From contig NZ_CP025096.1 in the NCBI RefSeq assembly GCF_002831565.1, positions 4,636,501 through 4,700,500 of the forward strand: a stretch of DNA of 64,000 nucleotides. The letters are read 5' to 3'. Of this stretch, positions 24,897 through 33,050 are shown in pieces. Source of the DNA: Spirosoma pollinicola. Its GTDB lineage: Bacteria; Bacteroidota; Bacteroidia; Cytophagales; Spirosomataceae. The stretch's first letter is position 1, and each line of letters opens with the position of its first letter. The notes beneath the pieces are model-generated. The model was not told the DNA's origin, did not search any database, and saw nothing but the letters and a program-made list of their open reading frames with translations. Made by a program: the position numbers and the translations under genes.

Positions 24897-25231
24897 TGAA
24901 ATTAGTACTGGACGCCAACTTATCATATCGATTAGTAAAAAAAATAACATCTGAATTCCCTGACTGCGTACACATCACCCGAACAGGCTTGCCCATTCCT
25001 GCTGAAGATGTTGCTATTTGGCAATGGGCAAAAATAAATAGCTGTATCATCGTTACGAATGATGATGATTATTACAATCTGGCAAATACGTATGGATTCC
25101 CGCCTAAAGTCGTCCTGTTAAGGATGGGAAATCAATCATCGACAGGTGTTATGAATACATTACTAAAGCATCGTGATGAGATTCAACAGTTGGACCAATC
25201 CAACGAGGTTGGGCTTTTAGAATTATTTTGA
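24896..25231 (+). CDS. DUF5615 PIN-like toxin
   Basis: The 111-residue protein shows the PIN-like core with acidic residues placed for metal binding: LVLDANLSYRLV at the N-terminus (Asp6), EDVAIWQWAK in the middle, and IIVTNDDDYYNLA, where the Asp cluster would complete the site. DUF5615 proteins are VapC-like putative ribonucleases. Together with the DUF433 gene just upstream it forms a standard type II toxin-antitoxin pair. Which RNA it cuts is unknown. The 45-bp palindrome at 25310-25402 lies about 80 bases after it. Confidence 0.87.
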   Translation: MKLVLDANLSYRLVKKITSEFPDCVHITRTGLPIPAEDVAIWQWAKINSCIIVTNDDDYYNLANTYGFPPKVVLLRMGNQSSTGVMNTLLKHRDEIQQLDQSNEVGLLELF

Positions 25232-25301
25232 CACACGCCTGTGACCCACAGCGAACCGGACGATATTAATTTAAAACCCAAATACCTGGAAAGTTCTTAT
25301 T

Positions 25302-25410
25302 GAATTGACGAGTGTCTTTGTCAGTCTGTCATTGGTACTATATACGCCATATCTTGGAGATATGGCGTATATAGTACCAATGACAGACTGACAAAGACAC
25401 TCGAATTGAC
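25302..25410. mobile_element. Perfect 45-bp palindrome with 8-bp flanking direct repeats
   Basis: The core 25310-25402 consists of two perfectly complementary 45-base arms with a 3-base loop (TGG). The octamer GAATTGAC stands immediately on both sides (25302-25309 and 25403-25410), the mark of a target-site duplication. It codes for nothing (93 bp) and would need a transposase from elsewhere. The right-hand duplication contains the TTG start of the next gene. Confidence 0.82.
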
Positions 25411-26200
25411 ACGTATTCAATTCAGCCTGATTACTTTCCGTTACTTTCTATTCTTACTTCTATTCTCTACAACGGGTTTTAGTCAGCAAAATCGGGTCAT
25501 CGACCGTAACGCAATCGGCTGGTTTACGTACAATGGCGACCATAAGCTGAATAAACGATGGGAACTCCATACCGAATATCAGTGGCGCCGGGTGGAACTG
25601 ATTCAGTCCTGGCAACAGTCGTTAGCCCGGCTCGGACTGGCCTTTACATTAACTGATCAGGTTAAGCTGGGGGGCGGCTACACCTTTTTTACGACCTATC
25701 CGTATGGCGACTACCCCGTTGCCGATGCGGGCGTTCCCACCATTGAAAACCGCACCCAGCAGGACATTCAATTTAGCGCTACCGCTGGAATCGTAAAACT
25801 AAGCCACCGCTTTCGACTTGAGCAACGTTGGCTTGGGAGCGGTGCAGACTCGAATCCGCGCCATATTGAGGGTTGGGAATACCAAAATCGTGCCCGCTAC
25901 CAGATTGCTGGCACCATTCCACTTCAAGGAGCGACCATCGACGATGGCGAATGGTATGTCAATTTCTTTGATGAACTGTTTATTGGTTTTGGTCGGAATG
26001 TTGAACAGAACGTTTTCAATCAAAACCGAATTTCGGGTGGCTTGGGGTATCAGTTTCGGGAATCGTTTAGTATTGAGTTAAACTACCTCAATCAGATTTC
26101 GCAACACCCCGAACTGGAGCCGATTACCCGTAAGCCGGTCTTTGAGATCAATAATGGGTTTCGACTGAACGTAAAGTATGACCTGGATTTCAGCAAATAA
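25406..26200 (+). CDS. DUF2490 outer-membrane beta-barrel-like protein
   Basis: The 264-residue protein has a Sec signal (FRYFLFLLLFSTTGFSQQ, about residues 11-28) and a body of alternating beta-strands with WELHTEYQWRRVELIQSWQQSL, LEQRWL and FEINNGFRLNVKYDLDF, matching the DUF2490 type of Bacteroidota outer-membrane protein. Function is unknown. There is no ATG close to the signal; the TTG at 25406 lies in the direct repeat beside the palindrome. In the sequence before insertion the same TTG would follow the present left flank, so the coding part was spared while its leader was replaced by a hairpin. Confidence 0.78.
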   Translation: MTRIQFSLITFRYFLFLLLFSTTGFSQQNRVIDRNAIGWFTYNGDHKLNKRWELHTEYQWRRVELIQSWQQSLARLGLAFTLTDQVKLGGGYTFFTTYPYGDYPVADAGVPTIENRTQQDIQFSATAGIVKLSHRFRLEQRWLGSGADSNPRHIEGWEYQNRARYQIAGTIPLQGATIDDGEWYVNFFDELFIGFGRNVEQNVFNQNRISGGLGYQFRESFSIELNYLNQISQHPELEPITRKPVFEINNGFRLNVKYDLDFSK

Positions 26201-26227
26201 GCTAAAGTCCAGTCAGAAAAAATTGCC

Positions 26228-28123
26228 TTAATCAGTATGGCGAGGCCATTGGGCTATCGGTTGGATGACCATCTGTTTTTGACCGGCAGATGAGCCGGGA
26301 GTAAGCGTTACGGTGATGGCCGTTTTCGTACTGGCAGGCAGTTTCACCTCAAAACCAACCAGTATCGTTCCTGGATTAGGCGCATCGTACTCATGGATCG
26401 GGTCGGTGGGCCAGGTTTTCATCGTCACCGTGGCCGGTTCCATTACCTGAAGTGTCAGCGTTTTACCATCCTTTGTTAGCTCGACCTTGTTGGCCCCGAT
26501 CAGTTTTGCAGATGCCGGACTTAGCATTGTCCAGCGAACAGTTGTTTCGGCAGGCAGGGTTTCGATCTCATCACGAACGACTACATATGCTTTGTTGATT
26601 AGTGCTACGCCCCGGTTCGCCTTCAGCACCGATTCTTTATAAAGGCTTGTCAGATCGGCGGTGGCGTTCATGAACATGGGCGTACTGGCATAGCCCGTAA
26701 GCGGAGCCACACCCTCCACACGTTGCAGCTGACCGTTGACCGTGAGGGTGTTATGGGCAAAATTATTGTACCGAAGGATCTGCCAGCGTTGCGAATTTTG
26801 TTTCATATTCCACAAATCCACGCCTTTGGCCTCCAGCGACTCATACTCCTGCATCCCAAAATCCATAGCCCAGCGAACGCCGTCGGCTTCCACAACAAAC
26901 GATCCGGCATCCATGTGTGCGTGGTTCGTTGAGGGGCTTCCGCCTTTCATGGCTACATAAATCGCTGATGGATCAGACCAGGAAGACCGCATCAAAGCAA
27001 CGGGCGTTTTGCCAGCTCCTACCCACATCAGGGATGTTGGTTCTGTCATTTGATCTAGCTTTACCCCGTTGCTCCACAATAAAGCGGCAGGCAGTATCCG
27101 GTCTCGAACGTACTTTTTCACATCGCTATTCATAAGTCGACTACGCTCAACCCACAGTAAGGACGGGTTATTCAGTTTTTTGGCAAACCAGAACATAGCG
27201 GGCTGCAACTCCCCACCCAAACCTGAATCAGAATAGTTGAAGGCCTTGCCCGATGGCCCAGTCATATTTTCCAGATAACCTGCTGACTTTAAAAATCCCG
27301 GTTGTTCAGAAAGGCCGAAATCACTCCCAAATAGTTTGTCGAGGGCGCTGATGAGCAAGACATTAAAGCTCGTACCATAGCCCCAATAGCTGTAGCCTTC
27401 GGGGTAGGCTCCATCGGGTTTATAGTCACCCATAGGCAATATGACCGATTGCAAGGCTCTGTTTATTAAGGCCTTTGACGCTTCTGGCTGATCTTCATAG
27501 ATGGCAATAGCGCCATAGGTGATCCCGGCATTACAAACCTGATTCCAGTTGTTACTGCTTGTTAGCCAACTGTTATTTTTCGGGTCCATGGACGTTGCAA
27601 TACCTTTCGTCAAAATAGCCGCCTTAATGAGCGCGCGAGATGGCGCGGACAGGTCATTATACAACCAATCGTAGCCAATTGATACCGCCATTGTCATTTC
27701 GGCTACGTCCAAAAAGTGGGATGGATTCCAATCCGAAAAAGCCGACACAGCCAGTAATTCTTTTTCAGCTCGTTGTAGATATTTTGTCTGGTGGGTCATC
27801 CGCCAGGCATAGGAAAGGTAAAAAACCCGGCGCAGGGCTTCCCGTGATTTGTCCAGTAAGCGTCGGCCAATTTGAATCCGTTCGAGGGGAACGGACGGTA
27901 GCATGGCGTCACATTCAGCCAGAATAGCCTGATGCAATTGAGCCCAGGTTTTATCGGCATTGATCGTTCGTTTTATTGTTTCCTCCTCGCCCTTTAACAG
28001 TAGTAAACGCGGGTGATCCGGAAGCTTCGCCGTGGCATTTAGCTGGTTGCTTTGGGCTTGTATGGCGAGTTGAAAAAACAGTGAAACGGCCAGAATACCA
28101 GCAAAGGAACGGAGGTAAACCAT
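26228..28123 (-). CDS. Heparinase II/III-family polysaccharide lyase
   Basis: The product (631 residues from the chosen ATG) has a Sec signal (residues 1-23, ending in IQAQ). Residues 40-330 are a helical toroid with NNWNQVCNAGITYGA and YPEGYSYWGYG, which hold the Asn and Tyr catalytic positions of this fold. The heparinase II/III beta-domain follows with NHAHMDAGSFVVEADGVRWAMDFG, the metal and His signature, and NNFAHNTLTVNG. Such enzymes cut uronic-acid polysaccharides (alginate, heparin-like, oligo-uronides) by beta-elimination. The exact substrate is not readable. An ATG 18 bases upstream (28141) is an equal start candidate. It is divergent from the exported protein at 28297. Confidence 0.88.
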   Translation of the reverse strand: MVYLRSFAGILAVSLFFQLAIQAQSNQLNATAKLPDHPRLLLLKGEEETIKRTINADKTWAQLHQAILAECDAMLPSVPLERIQIGRRLLDKSREALRRVFYLSYAWRMTHQTKYLQRAEKELLAVSAFSDWNPSHFLDVAEMTMAVSIGYDWLYNDLSAPSRALIKAAILTKGIATSMDPKNNSWLTSSNNWNQVCNAGITYGAIAIYEDQPEASKALINRALQSVILPMGDYKPDGAYPEGYSYWGYGTSFNVLLISALDKLFGSDFGLSEQPGFLKSAGYLENMTGPSGKAFNYSDSGLGGELQPAMFWFAKKLNNPSLLWVERSRLMNSDVKKYVRDRILPAALLWSNGVKLDQMTEPTSLMWVGAGKTPVALMRSSWSDPSAIYVAMKGGSPSTNHAHMDAGSFVVEADGVRWAMDFGMQEYESLEAKGVDLWNMKQNSQRWQILRYNNFAHNTLTVNGQLQRVEGVAPLTGYASTPMFMNATADLTSLYKESVLKANRGVALINKAYVVVRDEIETLPAETTVRWTMLSPASAKLIGANKVELTKDGKTLTLQVMEPATVTMKTWPTDPIHEYDAPNPGTILVGFEVKLPASTKTAITVTLTPGSSAGQKQMVIQPIAQWPRHTD

Positions 28124-28296
28124 GATTGAACGAGTTAGCATTTGAACGGTGAGAAGGCGTTGGACCAGAAATATTACTATATCAGATAGCACCGGGTAAA
28201 GTCGAGCCGCCATTTTCTTTTTTATATATTCTGGCCCAATTAGTTGCAGACGTTAGCAGAATAGCCCCCAAACGCCATTTAACCCCGAAATCAAAC

Positions 28297-29994
28297 ATGG
28301 ATAGAAGACAATTTGTCGCGAAAGCCACAACCAGTTTGTGCCTATTGCCATCGCTGACCTTGTTTGAGAACCCTGCTCCGGCCATAAAACCACCCTGGCT
28401 TCTTGAGTTGCTTAAACTGAATGACCAGCAACTGACAACCATTCGAACAACGAGGATAACCGCTCCAGATAATCCTGCTCTGGGCGGTTTGAAAGATGGC
28501 GATGACATTCCGAACCCGCAATCGACTGCCGACTTCATCCGCCGGGCAGCCTGCGCCATAGCCAGCCCCGAATCGCAGTATTACCGTTCAACGGAGTTGC
28601 TCGAGGAAGTCAGGATGGCTGTGGCTTACCTGCTGGCCGTTCAGCATTCCGATGGCACCCTCGACTTACCCGCAACAAATTTTCATTCCACACCCGACAC
28701 AGGCTTTATCGTTAAACGGCTGGCCCCGGCTTATTCCCTGCTTGCTGACTCTAAAACCCCCGGTCTGGACTCGGTGCTTCCGACCTATAAAACGTTCCTG
28801 CTTCGTGCGGGTGAGGCCCTGACCGTTGGGGGCATTCACACGCCAAATCATCGCTGGGTCGTATCGGCGGCTTTGGTAAGGCTACATGCCCTTTGGCCCG
28901 ATGCGCGGTATGTAGCCCGCGTTGAACAGTGGCTTTCCGAACATATTGATATGGACAAAGATGGGCAGTATAACGAACGCAGTACGCTCATCTATTCGCC
29001 CCTCACCAATCGGCTGCTGATCACCATAGCAAAGGGTCTGAACAAGCCTTACCTGCTCGATTATGTGCGACGGAATTTACTGATGACGCTCTATTACATT
29101 CACCCAAATGGCGAAGTTGTTTCAGAAGCGTCGGGGCGGCAGGACAAAGCATTAACCGGCACAATGGAAGGCTATTGGTATGCCTACCGATATATGGCAT
29201 TGCACGATAAAAATGGCGAGATGGCCGAAATGAGCCGGAATATTGAGAAAACGGCTCTGGCAAAAGCCGTTTATTACCTTGATTATTTTCTGGAAGACCC
29301 GTCCCTCTGGCGTGAGCTTCCGGACAGCAAACCCCTACCGACCAATTACCAGAAAACCTTTACGAATTCGGGTCTGGTACGCATCCGGCGCAACAACCGG
29401 GACAGCACTATCTTGTCGGCCAGTCCGGTTTTTCTAACGTTTCATAAAGGTGAAGCCGTGTTACAGGGCCTGCGTATAGCCGCGTCTTTTTTTGGAAAAG
29501 GGCAGTTTCAGACAGAAACCATTGTGCAGGAAGGTACAAGCTGGATACTGACACAATCGTTGGATGGGCCTTATTACCAGCCCTACCCCACCAAAGCTAT
29601 TCCCGCCGATGGTGACTGGGAGAAAATGCCCCGCGCCAATCGGAAACAAAGTGAAGTGCAACACCTTAAAACCCGAATTATCCTTCGCGAAACGCCTGGC
29701 GGGATGGAAGCACAGATACAAATGACCGGCACAACGGGCGTTCCGGTATCTATGGAGCTTATTTTCCGTCCGGGCGGGACGTTTGCGGGTGTAACGAAGC
29801 ACCCTACACGGGCCAATGCTTATCTTCTGTCGGACTCGGGCACCTACACCGTCAAAGGCGATACGATTACCTTCAGACCGGGTAAAGCCCTGCACAAAGC
29901 CGTTCAATTGAGAGGGGCGTTACCGGCTATGGATGCCCCAACCGTTTACCTGACCGGTTTTACGCCCTTTGAACATACGCTAAAACTATCGTGA
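28297..29994 (+). CDS. Exported toroid-like protein, probably carbohydrate-active
   Basis: The 565-residue protein has a twin-arginine-like N-terminus (MDRRQFVAKATTSLCLLPSL). Residues 90-330 are helical with regularly spaced aromatic residues (NHRWVVSAALVRLHALWPDARY, YNERSTLIYSPLTNRLL, GTMEGYWYAYRYM), as in alpha/alpha toroids. The rest is beta-rich and ends with YLTGFTPFEHTLKLS. It is similar in layout to polysaccharide lyases and sits divergently next to a heparinase-type lyase, but the HxHxD signature of that family is absent, and I do not recognise a defined family. A role in breaking down the same glycan is inference. Confidence 0.72.
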   Translation: MDRRQFVAKATTSLCLLPSLTLFENPAPAIKPPWLLELLKLNDQQLTTIRTTRITAPDNPALGGLKDGDDIPNPQSTADFIRRAACAIASPESQYYRSTELLEEVRMAVAYLLAVQHSDGTLDLPATNFHSTPDTGFIVKRLAPAYSLLADSKTPGLDSVLPTYKTFLLRAGEALTVGGIHTPNHRWVVSAALVRLHALWPDARYVARVEQWLSEHIDMDKDGQYNERSTLIYSPLTNRLLITIAKGLNKPYLLDYVRRNLLMTLYYIHPNGEVVSEASGRQDKALTGTMEGYWYAYRYMALHDKNGEMAEMSRNIEKTALAKAVYYLDYFLEDPSLWRELPDSKPLPTNYQKTFTNSGLVRIRRNNRDSTILSASPVFLTFHKGEAVLQGLRIAASFFGKGQFQTETIVQEGTSWILTQSLDGPYYQPYPTKAIPADGDWEKMPRANRKQSEVQHLKTRIILRETPGGMEAQIQMTGTTGVPVSMELIFRPGGTFAGVTKHPTRANAYLLSDSGTYTVKGDTITFRPGKALHKAVQLRGALPAMDAPTVYLTGFTPFEHTLKLS

Positions 29995-30022
29995 TGGCGT
30001 TGAGCTCCTAACGAATCTGGTA

Positions 30023-31177
30023 TTAATTCCGGCCAGCTTTCCGAACCTGACCTAAACCAAACTGATCTCCGGCGGCTACGGCTTTGCCCCCGCTAAAATG
30101 AATTTCGACCATTTTCTCGCTTTGTACATCATTGAAATTCTGATCTTCGAGCGAGGTACTAATTTTCCGGGTTTTCACGTCAATAACATCACCGGTTGAT
30201 GGGTAGGCGTACTTGCCATCAAGGCTAAACGTAATCCAGCCTGGCATATCTTTCAGCAGAATCGAGGTTTTTTGAACGGGTGGCATTACGGTATTATCAA
30301 ATACATGCAACCGGTTATTGGCACCATCGCATACCCATAGTTCTTTTTCATCGGGCGTCAGCCCTATCCCGTGACTAGGGCAGTTGTGTCGTTTCACTTC
30401 GCCAATGTTGAAGCCCTCTACCACCACACGATGCAGGAATTTTCCCGTAACAAGGTCACCAACTTCAAAACCAAGTAAGCCATTGACATTTACATAAACG
30501 AGCGTCTGTGCGCCGTTGATCGTAAACGGGCGGATATCGGCCCCAAACGGCCCGACCTGTTTGGTTACCGAGTGCGTTTTGGTATCGGCCACATTTAGCA
30601 TCGTCGACTTCAGACCCGCCAAATAAACGAAGTTCCCATCCGGCCCGTAAATAGTGTTGTGCGCCCCCGAGTTGGTAACGATTTTTTTAAGTACATCGCC
30701 CGTTTTGGCATCTACAACCGTCCAGAATTCCTTTTCCAGCGACGGCATGTAGATAATTTTACCATCGGGCGAGATCGAAATCCGGTCTACGCCCCCGTCG
30801 TACTGCCTCTCCCACAAAAGCTTTTCTGTAGTGAGATCAATGCACTGAAGCGCTTCGAGCGTGCTGATATATAAACAGTTGGTTGCCAGACTCACATCAA
30901 CACCTTTAACATTCGAGGGTTTTCCATTCTTGCTAAGACCAGCGGTTTTGATGAACTTAACAAACCGATGGTTATTATCGATGTCAAATACCTGAATACC
31001 ATGCCCCCCATAACCCAGGTAATTCCGAACACCGGGCGTGACAACATATAAATAGCGTTGAACTTTGGGCGCAGGCTTCCCGAAACCAGACTCATTAGAA
31101 TCAGAAAACGAAATCCAGCCCGTTGTCGATACGAGGAACACCCCACAAATCAGTGCGAGTACAATGCTTTTTTTCAT
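30023..31177 (-). CDS. Exported YVTN-type beta-propeller protein
   Basis: From MKKSIVLALICGVFLVSTTGW (Sec signal) the protein has 384 residues. Repeats with DxxTGDVLKKIVT, GPDGNFVYLAG, TPDEKELWVCDGANNRLHVFD and SLDGKYAYPSTGDVIDV show a six- or seven-bladed propeller of the YVTN/lactonase kind. It should be periplasmic. Such proteins bind partners or small molecules or act as lactonases; no catalytic site can be named here. The two Cys (NCPSHG, WVCDG) are far apart in the chain. A longer frame starting at 31207 lacks support. Confidence 0.8.
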   Translation of the reverse strand: MKKSIVLALICGVFLVSTTGWISFSDSNESGFGKPAPKVQRYLYVVTPGVRNYLGYGGHGIQVFDIDNNHRFVKFIKTAGLSKNGKPSNVKGVDVSLATNCLYISTLEALQCIDLTTEKLLWERQYDGGVDRISISPDGKIIYMPSLEKEFWTVVDAKTGDVLKKIVTNSGAHNTIYGPDGNFVYLAGLKSTMLNVADTKTHSVTKQVGPFGADIRPFTINGAQTLVYVNVNGLLGFEVGDLVTGKFLHRVVVEGFNIGEVKRHNCPSHGIGLTPDEKELWVCDGANNRLHVFDNTVMPPVQKTSILLKDMPGWITFSLDGKYAYPSTGDVIDVKTRKISTSLEDQNFNDVQSEKMVEIHFSGGKAVAAGDQFGLGQVRKAGRN

Positions 31178-31270
31178 GTCGGGAGGTGGTTTAAAAAAGG
31201 CCAACAAAAGCCAGTTAAAATTGGCGTTTATTGGCCCATCATTCAGGAACTACGATTTGGCTTATTGTCT

Positions 31271-31939
31271 TTATTTCACCGCTTCTGTCAATGCCTTCTG
31301 CATCTGCTCGGCTACGAGTATGTTGCCCGCTTCGTTCAGGTGAACGCGGTCGGTGGTCAGGATGCCCTTCTCTTTATTTTCGGGATTGTTCTTCATATTG
31401 TACTCCAGAAACGCTTTCCGCAGGTCGATCAGGGGAATGTTCTGCCGTTTGGCGAGGTCGCGAATCAGCTGGCTATACTGGTTGAGGTCGCCATCCTGCT
31501 GATTACTGAAATCCGTTTTCTCGCCAATAGCCGCCGGGGTACATAACATCACGCGGGCATTGGCCGCCTTGAGTTTTTTAACCAACGCTTCGTAGAACTT
31601 CACGAATTTGTCGGGATCGGTGCCAGTGCCAAATGAAGCTTTGTGCCACACATCGTTCACGCCCACCCACACAATTACCACATCGGGTTGTTTGGCTAGC
31701 ACGTCATCGTCCATACGCAGAAACAGGTCATAGATTTTATTGCCGCCAATGCCTGCGCCAATCAACTCGAACTGGTCTGAAGGAAGCATTTTTTTCAAAC
31801 GGTCGATATAGCCACCGGGACCAACACCAGCCTGGGTGATGGAATCCCCAAAGAAAACGACACGGGTAGGTTTAGCTGCACTCATGGCGAGCAAACCAAC
31901 AGTTAACAGGAAAAGCAGAGATCGGATAATTGTTGTCAT
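31271..31939 (-). CDS. SGNH/GDSL hydrolase
   Basis: This 222-residue exported esterase has a Sec signal (MTTIIRSLLFLLTVGLLAMSA). Block I is VVFFGDSITQAG with the catalytic Ser, block III is VWVGVNDVWH with the oxyanion Asn, and block V is TDRVHLNEAGN with the Asp/His pair. The Gly block (GAGIGGNKIYDL) is also present, so it should be active. GDSL enzymes near lyases usually remove acetyl groups from glycans or act as lipases; carbohydrate deacetylation fits the lyase neighbours but is inferred. It is 93 bases upstream of the propeller gene on the same strand. Confidence 0.9.
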   Translation of the reverse strand: MTTIIRSLLFLLTVGLLAMSAAKPTRVVFFGDSITQAGVGPGGYIDRLKKMLPSDQFELIGAGIGGNKIYDLFLRMDDDVLAKQPDVVIVWVGVNDVWHKASFGTGTDPDKFVKFYEALVKKLKAANARVMLCTPAAIGEKTDFSNQQDGDLNQYSQLIRDLAKRQNIPLIDLRKAFLEYNMKNNPENKEKGILTTDRVHLNEAGNILVAEQMQKALTEAVK

Positions 31940-32207
31940 ACTCCCTAAAGTAGCCAGGTAGTGTCCATTACTCATGTTTAACTGGGTTTTAGAAAAGAAG
32001 TAAACTAATGGTTACGTGCTTGTACAGTGTCGACCGATGACTCATACCGTATAGTACCGAGTCATTAGGAACTCATGATTTACGACACATGAACAGGTTA
32101 CCAAATTTGATCAGGCTTTTGCCAGAATACCAACACTACGCAAAATAAAACGCTCCATAAAATTCACTGCTTCATACCTGATAAATAACCTAAAATAATT
32201 ACTACCA
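31940..32207. other. Intergenic region with no gene seen
   Basis: Contains partial inverted repeats around 32037-32090 (ATGACTCA, GAGTCAT, CTCATGA) and an AT-rich stretch leading to the broken DUF1508 gene. No coding sequence or RNA was recognised. Confidence 0.4.
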
Positions 32208-32508
32208 ATTGAAAAATTTGTAATTACGACCAGAGCAAACGGAAAAGTTCAGTTTAATCTAAAAGCAGGCAATGGCCAGACAATGCTGGGTAGCGAAGGC
32301 TATTCATTCAAGTCAAGTTGCAAAACGACACCAAATCGGTTTGGAAAATTTGCAGGACGACGCAAAATCTGATCATAAAACATCGTCAAATGGTAAGCCT
32401 TATTTTAACCTAAATGCCGGAAAAGGGCAAGCTATTAGCTCGAGCGAAATGTACATAAGCGAAGCATCGAGAGATAACGGTATTGACTCTGTAAACTGGC
32501 TAAAGTAG
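32208..32508 (+). pseudogene. Broken YegP-like DUF1508 gene
   Basis: Two DUF1508 repeats are visible in two frames. The first frame gives EKFVITTRANGKVQFNLKAG, then LGSEGYSFKSSC. The second, shifted +1, gives TSSNGKPYFNLNAGKGQ, then SSEMYISEASRDNGIDSV. They join at an A run (32322-32325); removing one A restores a reading frame of 99 residues, the normal length for the two-repeat YegP family. The expected start codon is ATT at 32208 instead of ATG. The family's function is poorly known. With two lesions it is most likely dead; a 78-residue fragment from ATG 32272 could still be made. Confidence 0.85.
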
Positions 32509-33050
32509 TCATCTTCGCCTGTTCTTAGTTCTTTTGTTTTTCAGGCGGAGGTATATAATCCGGGTTCAAAATCGGGTGTAATAATGAACAGGACAGAAAA
32601 AAGGGTGGCTATGTCTATGAACAGGCTAAGTTCTAAAGATCAACTCAACGTTTCTTTTTTATCAAACTGATCTATATATTCTTTGGCATTCTAAATAAAT
32701 TTTGAAATAATTAGCAAGTGGTCCACTCAAGTATACATTTATTATTTCTTTACAGTCTAATTCGAATTACTTAATTGTAATTACTTAACTATAAGTACTT
32801 AATATTTTACTCATTACACTGTAATAATTACTCCCCTGTAAATTGTTTTATTGGACAGCATTAAAACTAAAATAATTAAACAATTCAAGAAAAATATGAA
32901 TTTTCCATTTCAAAATATTATTTCGCAATTAGCAATAAGTGCAGAATAACCAGTTGACTTATTCACCTATCGCAAATAATTTTTTATACATTTTCTCCTT
33001 TGTAGTTTTATAGAAAGAAACGAGTTTTCTTAACCTAACACAAACAACTT
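32509..33050. other. AT-rich leader of the second susCD operon with 14-bp tandem repeats
   Basis: About 540 bases without a supportable gene. Three 14-bp direct repeats follow head to tail at 32765-32778, 32779-32792 and 32793-32806, each beginning AATTACTTAA or AAGTACTTAA. They lie about 245 bp before the susC start and may bind a regulator. A weak -7-like box, CTCCTTTG, is at 32995-33002. Confidence 0.55.
32765..32806 (+). repeat. Three tandem 14-bp iterons
   Basis: The 14-mers AATTACTTAATTGT, AATTACTTAACTAT and AAGTACTTAATATT share the core TACTTAA in the same phase. The 14-bp period puts successive sites on different faces of the helix (1.3 turns). They lie in the susC upstream region only. 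Confidence 0.6.

Noticed and set aside
32765-32806. CRISPR array
   Set aside because: Only three 14-bp adjoining units without spacers and no cas genes in the window.
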